Origin: Streptomyces hyaluromycini
Lineage (GTDB): Bacteria; Actinomycetota; Actinomycetes; Streptomycetales; Streptomycetaceae
Direction of reading: 5' to 3'
Length of the DNA: 64,000 nt
Assembly (NCBI RefSeq): GCF_002217755.1
Contig: NZ_BCFL01000016.1
Span: forward strand, 124,001-188,000
Both the position numbers and the translations under genes were made by a program. Below, in pieces: positions 8,506 to 18,011 of this stretch; within the stretch, counting starts at the first letter, position 1, and every line of letters starts with the position of its first letter. The notes under the pieces were generated by a model. That model saw only the letters and a list, made by a program, of their open reading frames with translations, ran no database searches and was not told where the DNA came from.

Positions 8506-9525
8506 TCAGTCCAGTACGACGGTCTCCGCCGCGTCGAACTCGACGCCCACCGCGTCCCCGGTCTCCGGTGCCTCCCGCAGCGCGCAGGCGGCCGCCAGGC
8601 GGGGGCCGTCCTGGGGCTGGAGGTGGACGGTGACATGGGTGCCCTGGAAGGTACGGGCGGCCACCGTGCAGGGCAGCCCCGCGTCGGCGGCGACCAGCCG
8701 TACGCCGGCCGGCCGTACGAGCAGGGTCCGCGGCCCCTGCCCGGAGCCCTCGGGCACCGGCACCTTCCCCCACGGCGTCACCGCGACCGTTCCCTCCACG
8801 GTCGCCGGGACCACGTTGTCGAAGCCGAGGAAGCGGGCCACGAACTCGTCCGCGGGCCGTTGCCAGACGTCGAGGGGCGTGCCGGACTGGGCGATCCGCC
8901 CGTCCCGCATCACCACCACCCGGTCGGCCAGTGCGAACGCCTCGCCCTGGTCGTGCGTCACGGCGAGCACGGTGGTGCCCAACCGCCCGAACAGCTCCCG
9001 GAGTTCGACCACGAGCCGCTCCCGCAGCGAACGGTCGAGCTGCCCGAGGGGTTCGTCGAGCATCAGCAGCCGGGGCCGGGGCGCCAGCGCCCGCGCGAGC
9101 GCCACCCGCTGCTGCTCGCCGCCGGAGAGCCCGGCGACAGCCCGACGGGCCGCGTCCGGAAGCCCCACCAGCTCCAGCAACTCGGCGACCCGCTCGGCCT
9201 GTTGTGCTTTCCCTTCGCCACGCATCCGAAGCCCGAAGGCCACGTTCCCGCCCACGTCCCGCTGCGGGAACAGCTGGTGGTCCTGGAACATCAGCCCGAC
9301 CCCCCGCCGATGCACCGGCACCCGCGCCTGGTCGTGTCCGTCGAGCAGCACCCGCCCGGAGTCGAGCGGTTGGAGCCCCGCCACCGCCCGCAGCAGCGTC
9401 GACTTGCCGCTTCCGCTCGGCCCGAGCACGCACACCAGCTCCTGCTCGGCGACATCGAGATCTACGGCGTCCAGCACGGGCCGCCCGCCGAACCGCACGG
9501 TGGCCGCGTCGAGAGCCAGCAGCAT
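8506..9525 (-). CDS. thiQ: ABC transporter ATP-binding protein, thiamine/iron importer type
   Basis: 339 aa. Walker A GPSGSGKST, Q-loop LMFQDHQLFP, signature LSGGEQQRVALARAL, Walker B LLMLDEP and H-switch VTHDQ are all intact. A C-terminal TOBE-like domain follows (about residues 245-339). The ATG at 9525 overlaps the permease stop by one base (TGATG), so translation is coupled. It is third in an SBP-permease-ATPase operon that begins with a TPP riboswitch, so thiamine or a thiamine precursor is the likely cargo. The protein family alone would also allow iron or sulfate. Confidence 0.85.
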   Translation of the reverse strand: MLLALDAATVRFGGRPVLDAVDLDVAEQELVCVLGPSGSGKSTLLRAVAGLQPLDSGRVLLDGHDQARVPVHRRGVGLMFQDHQLFPQRDVGGNVAFGLRMRGEGKAQQAERVAELLELVGLPDAARRAVAGLSGGEQQRVALARALAPRPRLLMLDEPLGQLDRSLRERLVVELRELFGRLGTTVLAVTHDQGEAFALADRVVVMRDGRIAQSGTPLDVWQRPADEFVARFLGFDNVVPATVEGTVAVTPWGKVPVPEGSGQGPRTLLVRPAGVRLVAADAGLPCTVAARTFQGTHVTVHLQPQDGPRLAAACALREAPETGDAVGVEFDAAETVVLD

Positions 9526-11204
9526 CAGAACTCCCCCGTCCGGTCGGTCCGCAGCCGCTCCAGGACCAGCAGCGCCACCGCGCACACCACCATCAGAATC
9601 GTGGAAAGGGCCATCGCCTGGCCGTAGTTGAGATCACCGGGGCGGGACAGCAGCCGGGCCACGGCGACCGGCAGGGTCGGGTTGTCCGGCCGCGCGATGA
9701 ACACCGTCGCCCCGAACTCCCCCAGCGACACCGCGAACGCGAACCCCGCCGCGATCAGCAGCGCCCGCCGCACCATCGGCAGATCGACCTCCCGCCACAC
9801 CCGCCACGGCGCGGCCCCGAGCACGGCCGCCGCCTCCCGCAGCCGCTCGTCCACGGCCCGCAGCACGGGCAGCATGGTCCGTACGACGAACGGGACACCG
9901 ACCAGCGCCTGCGCGAGCGGGACGAGGATCCAGGACTGACGCAGATCCAGCGGCGGCTTGTCGAGCGCGATCAGGAACCCGAAGCCGACGGTCACCGCGG
10001 ACACCCCGAGCGGCAGCATCAGCAGCGCGTCGAAGCCCCGCACCAGCCGCCCCGCGTCCCGCCGGGCCAGTGCGGCGGCGGCGAGTCCGCCGATCACCAC
10101 CGCGATGGCGGTGGCCGCGACCGCGTACTCCAGGGAATTGACCACCGACTCGATCGGCGCGACCAGGAAGGTCCCGCCGTCGGCGTCGCCCAGCGCCCGG
10201 TAGTACCCGAACCCCCCGTCCAGCGACCGCCGTACCAGCACGGCCAGCGGCAGGACCAGGAGCACGGCGATGGTGGCGAGGACCCCGCCGAGCAGCGCCC
10301 ACTGCCCGGCCCCGCGCGGCCGGCGTGCCGTCACCGACGGGTCCACCAGCCGCAGCGCGCTCTCCCGCCGCCGTACGGTCCACGCGTGCACGGCGAGGAC
10401 CGCGCCGACCGCCGCGAACTGCACGATCGTCAGGACGGCGGCCGTGGAGAGGTCGAAGATCTCGGAGGTCTGCCGGTAGATCTCCACTTCGAGGGTGGAG
10501 AACGTCGGCCCGCCGAGGATCTGCACCACACCGAAGGAGGTGAAGGTGAACAGGAACACCATCAGCGCGGCGGCGGCCACGGCGGGCGCGAGCGCGGGCA
10601 GGGTGACCTTCCGCCAGGCGGCCGCCGGGGAGGCACCGAGCATCCGGGCGGCTTCCTCCTGCCGGGGGTCCAGCTGGGCCCAGAGCCCGCCCACGGTCCG
10701 TACGACGACCGCGTAGTTGAAGAAGACGTGCGCCAGCAGGATGGCCCAGACGGTGGTGTCCAGCCGTACGCCCCACAGCTCGTCCAGCAGCCCGCCCCGG
10801 CCGACCAGCGCCAGGAAGGCCGTACCGACCACGACCGTCGGCAGCACGAACGGAACCGTCACCACGGCCCGCAGCACCTGCTTGCCGGGGAAGTCGAGGC
10901 GGGCGAAGACATAGGCGGCGGGCAGCGCGGCCAGCAGGGTGAGCGCGGTGGAGGCGAGCGCCTGCCAGGTGGTGAACCAGAGCACGTGCCGGATGTCGGA
11001 CTGGCCGAGGACGTCGGCGATCCGCCCGAACCGCCAGACCCCGTCGGCCTTCAGGCCGCGCGTGACGATCGCCGCGACCGGCCAGGCGAAGAACACGGCG
11101 AAGAACGCGACGGGCACGAGCATCAGCCCGAGCCGCGCCGCGCTCCCCGAACCGCCCTTGTGCGGGGCTACTTCAGTACGAGTGACGTCCACGTCTTGAC
11201 CCAC
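9525..11204 (-). CDS. thiP: Fused two-domain ABC permease, ThiP/FbpB type
   Basis: 559 aa with two tandem permease domains in one chain, about 12 membrane helices in total. Each half carries the EAA-like loop: EEAARMLGASPAAAWRKVTLP in the first and LREAAAVLGAAPWRVWREVDLP in the second. This is the architecture of ThiP and FbpB. GTG 11204 and GTG 11192 are both possible starts, and either overlaps the end of the binding-protein gene. It forms the membrane channel of the importer with its two neighbours. Confidence 0.88.
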   Translation of the reverse strand: MGQDVDVTRTEVAPHKGGSGSAARLGLMLVPVAFFAVFFAWPVAAIVTRGLKADGVWRFGRIADVLGQSDIRHVLWFTTWQALASTALTLLAALPAAYVFARLDFPGKQVLRAVVTVPFVLPTVVVGTAFLALVGRGGLLDELWGVRLDTTVWAILLAHVFFNYAVVVRTVGGLWAQLDPRQEEAARMLGASPAAAWRKVTLPALAPAVAAAALMVFLFTFTSFGVVQILGGPTFSTLEVEIYRQTSEIFDLSTAAVLTIVQFAAVGAVLAVHAWTVRRRESALRLVDPSVTARRPRGAGQWALLGGVLATIAVLLVLPLAVLVRRSLDGGFGYYRALGDADGGTFLVAPIESVVNSLEYAVAATAIAVVIGGLAAAALARRDAGRLVRGFDALLMLPLGVSAVTVGFGFLIALDKPPLDLRQSWILVPLAQALVGVPFVVRTMLPVLRAVDERLREAAAVLGAAPWRVWREVDLPMVRRALLIAAGFAFAVSLGEFGATVFIARPDNPTLPVAVARLLSRPGDLNYGQAMALSTILMVVCAVALLVLERLRTDRTGEF

Positions 11205-12244
11205 TGGTCACGGTTGGCGGCGATCTTGTCGGGCGCCATGGTCTCGGGGTTCTGGGCGGCGGGACCGTACTTCGTGAACTCGGCGGGCACGCTGGCCCCC
11301 TTCACCACCGGGTACACGAACATGTTCAACGGCATGTCCTCCTGGAACTCCTTGGAGACCAGGAAGTCGATGAGCGCCTTGCCGCCCTTGGTGTTCCCGG
11401 CGTTGCTCAGCAGCCCGGCGAACTCGATCTGCCGGAAGCAGGTGCCGGTCGCGACGCCGGTCGGCGCGGTGCTGGGCTTCGGGTCGGCGTAGATGACCTC
11501 GGCGGGCGGGGAGGAGGCGTACGACACGACGAGCGGCCGGTCGCCCCCTGCCTTCTTCCCGCCGGCCGAGCCGGAGAACTCCTCGTTGTAGGCCTGCTCC
11601 CAGCCGTCGACGACCTTGACGCCGTTGGCCTTGAGCTGCTTCCAGTAGTCCGGCCAGCCGCTGTCCCCGTACTGCGCGGCCGAACCGAGCAGGAAGCCGA
11701 GCCCCGGCGAGGACGTGGACGCGTTCTCGGTGACGAGGAGGTTCTTGTACTGGGGCTTGACGAGGTCGGCGTACGAGGCCGGCGGGGTCAGCTTGTGCTT
11801 GCTGAAGTACGCCTTGTCGTAGTTGACGCAGATGTCGCCGTAGTCGATGGGCGTGACGCGGTGCTTGGCCGCGTCGAGTTGGTACGCCGTGCCGACCGTG
11901 CCGAGCCCCTTCGCCTCGTACGGCTGGAAGAGACCGTTGTCGAGGGCCCTGGACAGCAGGGTGTTGTCGACGCCGAAGAAGACGTCGCCCTGCGGGTTGT
12001 CCTTGGTCAGGATCGCCTTGTTGACGGCCTGCCCGGCGTCGCCGTCCTTGAGGACCCTGACCTTGTAGCCGGACTGCTTCTCGAAGTCCTGGAGCACGTT
12101 CTTGGAGACGGCCCACGAGTCGTGGCTGACGAGGGTGACGGTCTTGGAGTCGGCCCCGCTGTCCGACGACGAGCACGCGGACAGCGTCACGAGCCCGAGC
12201 CCGACCGCCGCGGCCACGAAGGTTCTGGTGTGCATGGTGTGCAC
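11168..12244 (-). CDS. thiB: Thiamine-type ABC transporter substrate-binding lipoprotein
   Basis: 358 aa. The signal peptide FVAAAVGLGLVTLSAC ends in lipobox LSAC, so the mature protein is lipid-anchored outside the membrane. The fold is periplasmic-binding type, with VTLVSHDSWAVSKNVLQDFEKQSGY near the start and a ThiB/TbpA-like DVFFGVDNTLLSRAL. The start is GTG 12244 with AGGAGG at 12255-12260. A TPP riboswitch lies in its leader, which makes thiamine or a related pyrimidine/thiazole the probable ligand. First gene of the thiB-thiP-thiQ operon. Confidence 0.88.
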   Translation of the reverse strand: MHTMHTRTFVAAAVGLGLVTLSACSSSDSGADSKTVTLVSHDSWAVSKNVLQDFEKQSGYKVRVLKDGDAGQAVNKAILTKDNPQGDVFFGVDNTLLSRALDNGLFQPYEAKGLGTVGTAYQLDAAKHRVTPIDYGDICVNYDKAYFSKHKLTPPASYADLVKPQYKNLLVTENASTSSPGLGFLLGSAAQYGDSGWPDYWKQLKANGVKVVDGWEQAYNEEFSGSAGGKKAGGDRPLVVSYASSPPAEVIYADPKPSTAPTGVATGTCFRQIEFAGLLSNAGNTKGGKALIDFLVSKEFQEDMPLNMFVYPVVKGASVPAEFTKYGPAAQNPETMAPDKIAANRDQWVKTWTSLVLK

Positions 12245-12283
12245 TGGTGTTTTTCCTCCTGGAGTTGACCAGGAAGAGACGCG

Positions 12284-12310
12284 GCCCTGCCCACGGTGTG
12301 CGGGCAGGGC
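12284..12310 (-). terminator. Hairpin between riboswitch and thiB start (expression platform)
   Basis: 9-bp stem GCCCTGCCC / GGGCAGGGC located after the TPP aptamer and before the thiB ribosome-binding site. It is probably the expression platform or an attenuator. There is no strong U-tract. Confidence 0.5.
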
Positions 12311-12328
12311 GCAACAGCTTGAGTGATG

Positions 12329-12420
12329 ACCGAACTTCCTACCCAGAATGACCTGGGCGAGGTTCAGAGGGTCTGCGGCCCGGTTGCCGCACTCTCAGCG
12401 CTGTGGCGCTCCCCTGTCGG
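12329..12420 (-). ncRNA. TPP (thiamine pyrophosphate) riboswitch
   Basis: Read on the minus strand, the leader shows the THI-box signatures in order: ACAGGGGAGC, CTGAGAGTGC (complement of 12389-12398), CGCAGACCCT, CTGAACCT (12360-12367) and CTGGGTAGGAAG. Flanking CCGA/TCGG ends can form P1. When TPP binds, expression of the downstream importer should fall. Its promoter must lie in or next to the end of rlmN, about 50 nt upstream. Confidence 0.92.
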
Positions 12421-12468
12421 ATTATGAAGATGTGTTGGCCAGATCCTACCGCTCGGTGCCTACGGCGG

Positions 12469-13575
12469 TTACCTCTCGGTGGCCGCGAGCTGACCACAGG
12501 CGCCGTCGATCTCCTGACCCCGGGTGTCCCGGACGGTGACGGGCACCCCATGCGCCTCGATGGCCTCGACGAACGCCTTCTCGTCCTCCGGCCGCGACGC
12601 GGTCCACTTCGAACCCGGCGTCGGGTTCAGCGGGATGAGGTTCACGTGCACGGGCTTGCCCCGCAGCAGCCGGCCCAGCCGGTCCCCTCGCCACGCCTGG
12701 TCGTTGATGTCACGGATGAGGGCGTACTCGATCGACAGCCGCCGCCCGCTCTTCTCGACGTACTCGAACCCGGCGTCGAGGACCTCGCGCACCTTCCACC
12801 GGGTGTTGACCGGGACGAGGGTGTCCCGCAGTTCGTCGTCGGGGGCGTGCAGCGAGATCGCCAGCCGGCACTTGAAGCCCTCGTCGGCGAACCGGTGGAT
12901 GGCCGGGACCAGTCCGACGGTGGAGACGGTGATCCCGCGCTGCGAGAGCCCGAGTCCGTCCGGGGCGGGGTCGGTCAGCGCCCGGATGGCTCCGACCACC
13001 CGCTTGTAGTTGGCGAGCGGCTCCCCCATCCCCATGAAGACGATGTTCGACAGCCGCGCGGGCCCGCCGGGCACCTCGCCGTCCCGCAGTGCCCGCATCC
13101 CGTCGACGATCTGATGCACGATCTCGGCGGTGGACAGATTCCGGTCGAGACCCGCCTGCCCGGTCGCACAGAACGGGCAGTTCATCCCGCAGCCCGCCTG
13201 CGAGCTGATGCACATGGTCACCCGGTCCGGGTAGCGCATCAGCACCGACTCGACGAGTGTCCCGTCGAACATCTTCCACAGCGTCTTGCGGGTCGTCCCC
13301 TCGTCGGTCGACAGATGCCGTACGACGGTCATCAGCTCGGGGAACAACGCCTCCCGCAGCTTGTCCCGCGAGCCGGCCGGGATGTCCGTCCACTGCTCGG
13401 GGTCGTGCGCGTACCGCGCGAAGTAGTGCTGCGAGAGCTGCTTGGCACGAAAGGGCTTCTCCCCGACCTCGGCCACCGCGTCCTTGCGCTCGGCGGGCGA
13501 GAGATCGGCGAGATGCCGCGGCGGCTTCTTGGCTCCGCGCGGCGCGACGAAAGTGAGTTCTCCGGGATTAGGCAT
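12469..13575 (-). CDS. rlmN: Dual-specificity 23S rRNA/tRNA adenine C2-methyltransferase RlmN
   Basis: 368 aa radical-SAM methyltransferase, usual length. The [4Fe-4S] motif is [17 protein letters not shown] and [15 protein letters not shown] are typical RlmN blocks. The methyl-carrying cysteine is in the C-terminal DGACGQLAA. It methylates A2503 of 23S rRNA and A37 of some tRNAs. The start ATG 13575 gives [14 protein letters not shown]. Its 3' end borders the thiB riboswitch promoter region. Confidence 0.95.
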   Translation of the reverse strand: MPNPGELTFVAPRGAKKPPRHLADLSPAERKDAVAEVGEKPFRAKQLSQHYFARYAHDPEQWTDIPAGSRDKLREALFPELMTVVRHLSTDEGTTRKTLWKMFDGTLVESVLMRYPDRVTMCISSQAGCGMNCPFCATGQAGLDRNLSTAEIVHQIVDGMRALRDGEVPGGPARLSNIVFMGMGEPLANYKRVVGAIRALTDPAPDGLGLSQRGITVSTVGLVPAIHRFADEGFKCRLAISLHAPDDELRDTLVPVNTRWKVREVLDAGFEYVEKSGRRLSIEYALIRDINDQAWRGDRLGRLLRGKPVHVNLIPLNPTPGSKWTASRPEDEKAFVEAIEAHGVPVTVRDTRGQEIDGACGQLAATER

Positions 13576-13642
13576 GGCCTTATCAGTGTCGCAGATCAAC
13601 TGAGGTGGCCTGCGACCGAAGGTTCGGCGGGGGTGCGGGGGA

Positions 13643-14431
13643 TCAGCCCCTGGCCGTCGTGATGATGGCGAAGAGGGCGCCGGAGGGGTCGAGGAACATG
13701 GCGAAGCGGCCGATGCCCGGGGCCTCGGTGACCGGGATGAGGACGGTGGCACCGGCCTCGGTGGCCCTGGCGAACGTGGCGTCGCAGTCGCTCACCTCGA
13801 AGTACGGATGCCATTCCGGCGTCGATCCGGCGTCGAGGTTGGCCTGGGGCAGCTGCATCAGCCCGCCGTGGGCCGCCGCCGGGCCGGCGCCGGCCGGGGT
13901 GAGGATCGTGTAGGTCAGTTCCGGGCCCATCGGCACGTCCCGCGTCTGCCAGGAGAAGACCGACTCGTAGAACGCCTTCGCCGCGTTCGCGTCGGTGGTG
14001 TAGAGCTCCGTCCGGGACAGGCTGCCGGGGACCGCCACGAGGTCCAGACCCTGGGTCTCACCCGGCTGCCAGACCGCGAAGTGCGCGCCGGTGGGGTCGA
14101 TGAAGGCGGCCGCCCGCCCGAAGGCGAAGACGTCCGCCGGGGCGATCCGGACACTGCCGCCCGCCTGCTCCACGGCCTTGGCGGTGGCGTCGGCGTCCGG
14201 GGTGTGGAAGTACACCCTCCAGGACGCGCTCGCGCCCTCCTCGCCGAGCGGGCCGATCCCGGCGACCGTGCTGCCGTCCTGCTCGAAGAAGCCGTAGCCG
14301 CCCGCCTCCGGTCCGGCCGACCGGTGCTCCCAGCCGAAGACGGCGGAGTAGAAGGCGGCGCTCGCGCCGCTGTCCGGGGTCCCGAGGTCGAGCCAGTTCG
14401 GGGCGCCGGGAACGTATGTGGTCGTCAGCAT
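13643..14431 (-). CDS. Two-domain VOC (glyoxalase-like) protein
   Basis: 262 aa with two tandem VOC modules: [18 protein letters not shown]...[12 protein letters not shown] and [17 protein letters not shown]...[11 protein letters not shown]. The layout resembles the actinobacterial CFP-30B/hydroxylase-like group. It has a single ATG at 14431 and stands alone between rlmN and the P450 gene. Substrate unknown. Confidence 0.85.
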   Translation of the reverse strand: MLTTTYVPGAPNWLDLGTPDSGASAAFYSAVFGWEHRSAGPEAGGYGFFEQDGSTVAGIGPLGEEGASASWRVYFHTPDADATAKAVEQAGGSVRIAPADVFAFGRAAAFIDPTGAHFAVWQPGETQGLDLVAVPGSLSRTELYTTDANAAKAFYESVFSWQTRDVPMGPELTYTILTPAGAGPAAAHGGLMQLPQANLDAGSTPEWHPYFEVSDCDATFARATEAGATVLIPVTEAPGIGRFAMFLDPSGALFAIITTARG

Positions 14432-14479
14432 GGTGGGGTCTCTCCTCGGTCCGCCTCGGCCCTCTTCGGCCCTCTTCGG

Positions 14480-15724
14480 TCACCAGGTCACGGGCAGCGT
14501 ACGCGGTCCGCGGATCAGGCCCCGGTGCTGGAACTCGACCTGCTCGGGGGGTACGGCCAGGCGGATGCCGGGGAAGCGGGAGAGCACCGAGCCGATCATG
14601 GTCTCGGCCTCCATGCGGGCCATGATCGCGGCCATGCAGTGGTGAGGTCCGTGACCGAAGGCCAGGTGGGGACCGTTGGTGCGGTCGAAGTCCAGGTCGT
14701 CGGGGTCGTCGAAGACGGCGGGGTCGCGGTTGGCGGCGACGTAGGCGTTGTAGACGACCTCGCCGGCCCGGATCAACTGGCCGCCGACCTCGACGTCCTC
14801 GACGGCGACGCGCGGGATGCCGACGCCGTTGCGGTGCGGAACGTAGCGGAACAGCTCGTCCACCGCCTTGGGGAGCAGCTCCGGCTCGCGGCACAGCCGG
14901 TCCAGGTGCTTGGGGTGGGTGAGCAGCGCGTACATCATCGAGCCGCTGTTGTTGCGGACCGCGTGCCCTCCGCTGACCTGGATGGCGGTGGCCAGGGAGA
15001 TCGCCTCGTCGCCGGTGATCTCGCCGTCCGCGGTGGCCTGGGCCAGCACCCCGGCGAGATCCTCGCTGGGCTCCTCCCGGCGGCTCTGCAGCAGCTCGGC
15101 GATCCGGGCCCGGGTGACCCGGGCGGCCTCCCGGGCGCGCTCCTCGGCGTCGGGGCCCGCGGAGAGCAGCGCCTCGCCGGTGGCCGCCCAGCGGTGCCAG
15201 TCCTTCTCGTCGACGCCGAGGAAGTCACGGATCACGGCGATCGGGAAGGGGCCGTGCAGATACTCCATGAGGTCGGCCGGCGGGCCCACGGCCTCCATCG
15301 TGTCGAGGAGTTCGCCGGCGCGGCGCTCCGCCATCGGCCGCAGCCGCTGCATGGCCCGCCCGGTGAAGGCCCGGGCGACGACCCGGCGCAGCCGGTTGTG
15401 CCGGGGCGGGTCGATGTACTGGAGGCCCGCCGTCTGGGAGGCCACGGGCGCCGGGCGCATGCTCGTGATGTCGCGGCCGACGACCGCCTCCCGGGAGAAA
15501 CGCGGGTCGGAGGTGACGAAGCGGACGTCCTCGTACCGGGTGACCAGCCAGGCGTCCCCCTCGCCGTGCGCGAGTCTGATCCGGGTCACCGGCTCGTCGC
15601 GCAGCAGTTCGTCCAGGAACGGGTCCGGGTCGAGCGCGGGCAGATCGTCGACGGGCCAGAACCGCACCGGCGGAGGAGTCGAGGTCGGGGACGGGGTGGC
15701 GGCCCGGGCCGGGTCGAGGGGCAT
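14480..15724 (-). CDS. Cytochrome P450 with non-canonical I-helix
   Basis: 414 aa from ATG 15724, chosen because AGGGAG lies 7 nt upstream. The ExxR motif is ELFR, and the heme-ligand loop is FGHGPHHCMA. The I-helix reads VSGGHAVRNNSGS, so the usual acid-alcohol pair for oxygen activation ((A/G)GxxT) is missing. Proton delivery may depend on substrate, or the enzyme may not be a standard monooxygenase. No ferredoxin or biosynthetic genes lie next to it. Substrate unknown. Confidence 0.9.
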   Translation of the reverse strand: MPLDPARAATPSPTSTPPPVRFWPVDDLPALDPDPFLDELLRDEPVTRIRLAHGEGDAWLVTRYEDVRFVTSDPRFSREAVVGRDITSMRPAPVASQTAGLQYIDPPRHNRLRRVVARAFTGRAMQRLRPMAERRAGELLDTMEAVGPPADLMEYLHGPFPIAVIRDFLGVDEKDWHRWAATGEALLSAGPDAEERAREAARVTRARIAELLQSRREEPSEDLAGVLAQATADGEITGDEAISLATAIQVSGGHAVRNNSGSMMYALLTHPKHLDRLCREPELLPKAVDELFRYVPHRNGVGIPRVAVEDVEVGGQLIRAGEVVYNAYVAANRDPAVFDDPDDLDFDRTNGPHLAFGHGPHHCMAAIMARMEAETMIGSVLSRFPGIRLAVPPEQVEFQHRGLIRGPRTLPVTW

Positions 15725-15730
15725 GGGCAC

Positions 15731-15776
15731 ACTCCCTGCACGCCTGAAGACGCGCACTCCCTGCACGCCTGAAGAC
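15731..15776. repeat. 25-bp tandem duplication upstream of the P450 gene
   Basis: ACTCCCTGCACGCCTGAAGAC occurs at 15731-15751 and again at 15756-15776 (period 25). The inverse CAGGGAGT follows at 15789-15796, so three CTCCCTG-type half sites surround the P450 ribosome-binding region. Confidence 0.8.
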
Positions 15777-15931
15777 ACAGCGTCCTCACAGGGAGTCTGC
15801 CTCTGACCGGCATGACCATGCGATTTCTGCTGCGTCATCCGGGGCCGACATGCCGCCGAGCCCCCGCCCTGCGAAGGACGGGGGCTCCCCTACGACAGCT
15901 GTACGCCGACCGCTGCCGACGTCTGTGTAGC

Positions 15932-17308
15932 TCAGCCGCTGCCGACGAACAGCACCATCAGCAGCCACACCACCGGAGCCGTGGGCAGCAGCGAGTCCAG
16001 GCGGTCCATGATGCCTCCGTGGCCCGGGAGCAGTGTGCCCATGTCCTTGATGCCCAGGTCCCGCTTGATCATGGACTCGCCGAGGTCGCCGAGCGTGGCG
16101 CTGGCCGCGACCGCGAGGCCCAGCAGCAGGCCCTGCCACCAGGTGCCGTCGTCGATCAGGAACTGCATGCACAGCGCGCCCGCGACCATCGCGAACAGCA
16201 CCGCGCCGACCAGGCCCTCGCGGGTCTTGCCGGGGCTGATGCGCGGGGCGAGCTTGTGGGTGCCGAAGCGCCAGCCGACCGCGTAGGCGCCGGTGTCGCT
16301 GACCACCGTGAGGAGCAGGAAGGTCATGACCCGGAAGGGGCCGTCGTCGGCGGTGAGCATCATCGCGACGAACGTGGCCAGGAACGGGACGTAGAACGTC
16401 GCGAAGAGACCCGCCGTGACGTCCCTGAGGTAGCCCTCCGGCGGTTCCGTCATCCGCCAGACCAGCACCGCGAGCCCGGTGAGCGCCAGGGCGACCCAGG
16501 CACCCTCGGCTCCCCGGGCGTAGCCGGCCACCACCATCGCGGCGCCGCCCAGCGCCAGCGGGACCAGGGGTGCCTTGATGCCCTTGCGCTCCTGGAGCCG
16601 GCTGGTCAGTTCCCACAGGCCCACCACGACCGCGACCGCCACGACGCCGACGAAGACCGCCTTGACGACGAACAGGGACGCCACGATCACGACGCCCAGT
16701 CCGACGCCGACGCCTATGGCCGCACCCAGGTCGCGTCCCGCGCTCTTCTTCTGCGGCGCGGGCGTCGGCTGTGGGGCGTCGGGCATGGGCTCCGGATTCT
16801 GCGGCGCCGCCGCGTGAGGCAGGGGCTGCGCCGACGGGGTGTCGTTGCGGAACGTCTCGTCTCGGAACAAGGGGCCGCTCAGCCGAGCGGCCCCCCGGTC
16901 GTCGTCCTGGTCTGAGCCGAACGCGGGTACGTCGTCGGGCACGATGGGCATGGGGCGAGTCTGAGGCGCGTTCTGCGCATCGTACGCGGGACCCGCCGGG
17001 ACGGCTCCCTGGCCATAGCCCTGGTCATAGCCCTGGTCATAGCCCTGGGTACGACCGAGGTCGTACCCCTGGCCGGGACCGTGGCCGTACCCCTGGGCAG
17101 GGCTGGGCCCGTACCCCTGGCCGTACCCCTGACCCGAGTCCGGCACCTGGCCGGAGTCCGGCCCGTGGCCGTGGTCGTAGCCCTGGCCGGTGCCCTGATC
17201 GGTCGGTCCCCAGTACCCGGCCGGTGCTCCGGCCTGCCCGGCGGGTGAGCCCGCCTGCCCGGCCTGCGGCCCGGCGTGCGGCGGGGCTCCCCAGGATGAG
17301 TCGTTCAT
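15932..17308 (-). CDS. cdsA: Phosphatidate cytidylyltransferase
   Basis: 458 aa. Makes CDP-diacylglycerol from CTP and phosphatidate at the membrane. The C-terminal 270 residues hold about eight membrane helices and the family signature KRDLGIKDMGTLLPGHGG followed by MDRLDS. The first 180 residues are an added soluble tail rich in QGYGQGY-type repeats and proline, variable in Streptomyces. ATG 17308 overlaps the frr stop by one base (TGATG), so the two are coupled in the rpsB-tsf-pyrH-frr-cdsA series. Confidence 0.93.
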   Translation of the reverse strand: MNDSSWGAPPHAGPQAGQAGSPAGQAGAPAGYWGPTDQGTGQGYDHGHGPDSGQVPDSGQGYGQGYGPSPAQGYGHGPGQGYDLGRTQGYDQGYDQGYGQGAVPAGPAYDAQNAPQTRPMPIVPDDVPAFGSDQDDDRGAARLSGPLFRDETFRNDTPSAQPLPHAAAPQNPEPMPDAPQPTPAPQKKSAGRDLGAAIGVGVGLGVVIVASLFVVKAVFVGVVAVAVVVGLWELTSRLQERKGIKAPLVPLALGGAAMVVAGYARGAEGAWVALALTGLAVLVWRMTEPPEGYLRDVTAGLFATFYVPFLATFVAMMLTADDGPFRVMTFLLLTVVSDTGAYAVGWRFGTHKLAPRISPGKTREGLVGAVLFAMVAGALCMQFLIDDGTWWQGLLLGLAVAASATLGDLGESMIKRDLGIKDMGTLLPGHGGIMDRLDSLLPTAPVVWLLMVLFVGSG

Positions 17309-17865
17309 CAGACTTCGAGAAGCTCCGCTTCCTTGTGCTTGAGGAGCTCGTCCACCTGCGCGACGTACTTCGCGGTGGTGTCGTCGAGCTCCTTCTCGGC
17401 GCGACGGCCCTCGTCCTCGCCGACCTCGCCGTCCTTGATCAGCTTGTCGATGGCGTCCTTGGCCTTGCGGCGCACGGAACGGATGGAGACCTTGGAGTCC
17501 TCCGCCTTGCCCTTGGCGACCTTGATGTAGTCGCGGCGGCGCTCCTCGGTGAGCTCCGGGAACACCACCCGGATGATGTTGCCGTCGTTGCTCGGGTTGA
17601 CGCCCAGGTCCGAGTCGCGGATCGCCTGCTCGATGTTGCGCAGGGCCGTCTTGTCGAACGGGGTCACGACCGCCATGCGCGGTTCCGGCACGGAGAACGA
17701 GGCCAGCTGGTTGATCGGCGTCGGCGCGCCGTAGTAGTCGGCCACGATCTTGTTGAACATCGCCGGGTGCGCACGGCCGGTGCGGATCGCGGCGAAGTCC
17801 TCCTTGGCGACCACGACGGCCTTCTCCATCTTCTCCTCGGCTTCGAGGAGGGTCTCTTCGATCAC
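17308..17865 (-). CDS. frr: Ribosome recycling factor
   Basis: 185 aa from GTG 17865 ([17 protein letters not shown]), matching the usual RRF length, with AGGAG just upstream. Conserved blocks include [25 protein letters not shown] and [13 protein letters not shown]. It splits post-termination ribosomes with EF-G. Translationally coupled to cdsA. Confidence 0.96.
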   Translation of the reverse strand: MIEETLLEAEEKMEKAVVVAKEDFAAIRTGRAHPAMFNKIVADYYGAPTPINQLASFSVPEPRMAVVTPFDKTALRNIEQAIRDSDLGVNPSNDGNIIRVVFPELTEERRRDYIKVAKGKAEDSKVSIRSVRRKAKDAIDKLIKDGEVGEDEGRRAEKELDDTTAKYVAQVDELLKHKEAELLEV

Positions 17866-18011
17866 CACTTGCTCCTGCGTGTCTTGAGTAAGGCCCGGCT
17901 GCGGTTCCGTTGCGGGGCGGCGGCCGGCTGCGTCGCGTCTTCTTTCCCTGACGGTTCCCGACCGGCAGGACATTGTCCATCCCCCGGTCAGGGTGCGTCA
18001 GGCGGTGCCGG

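Noticed and set aside
8931..11492. Very long rightward open frame opposite the thiamine importer genes
   Set aside because: Composition is Arg/Pro/Gly-rich shadow translation typical of high-GC antisense frames; the leftward genes have full family motifs.
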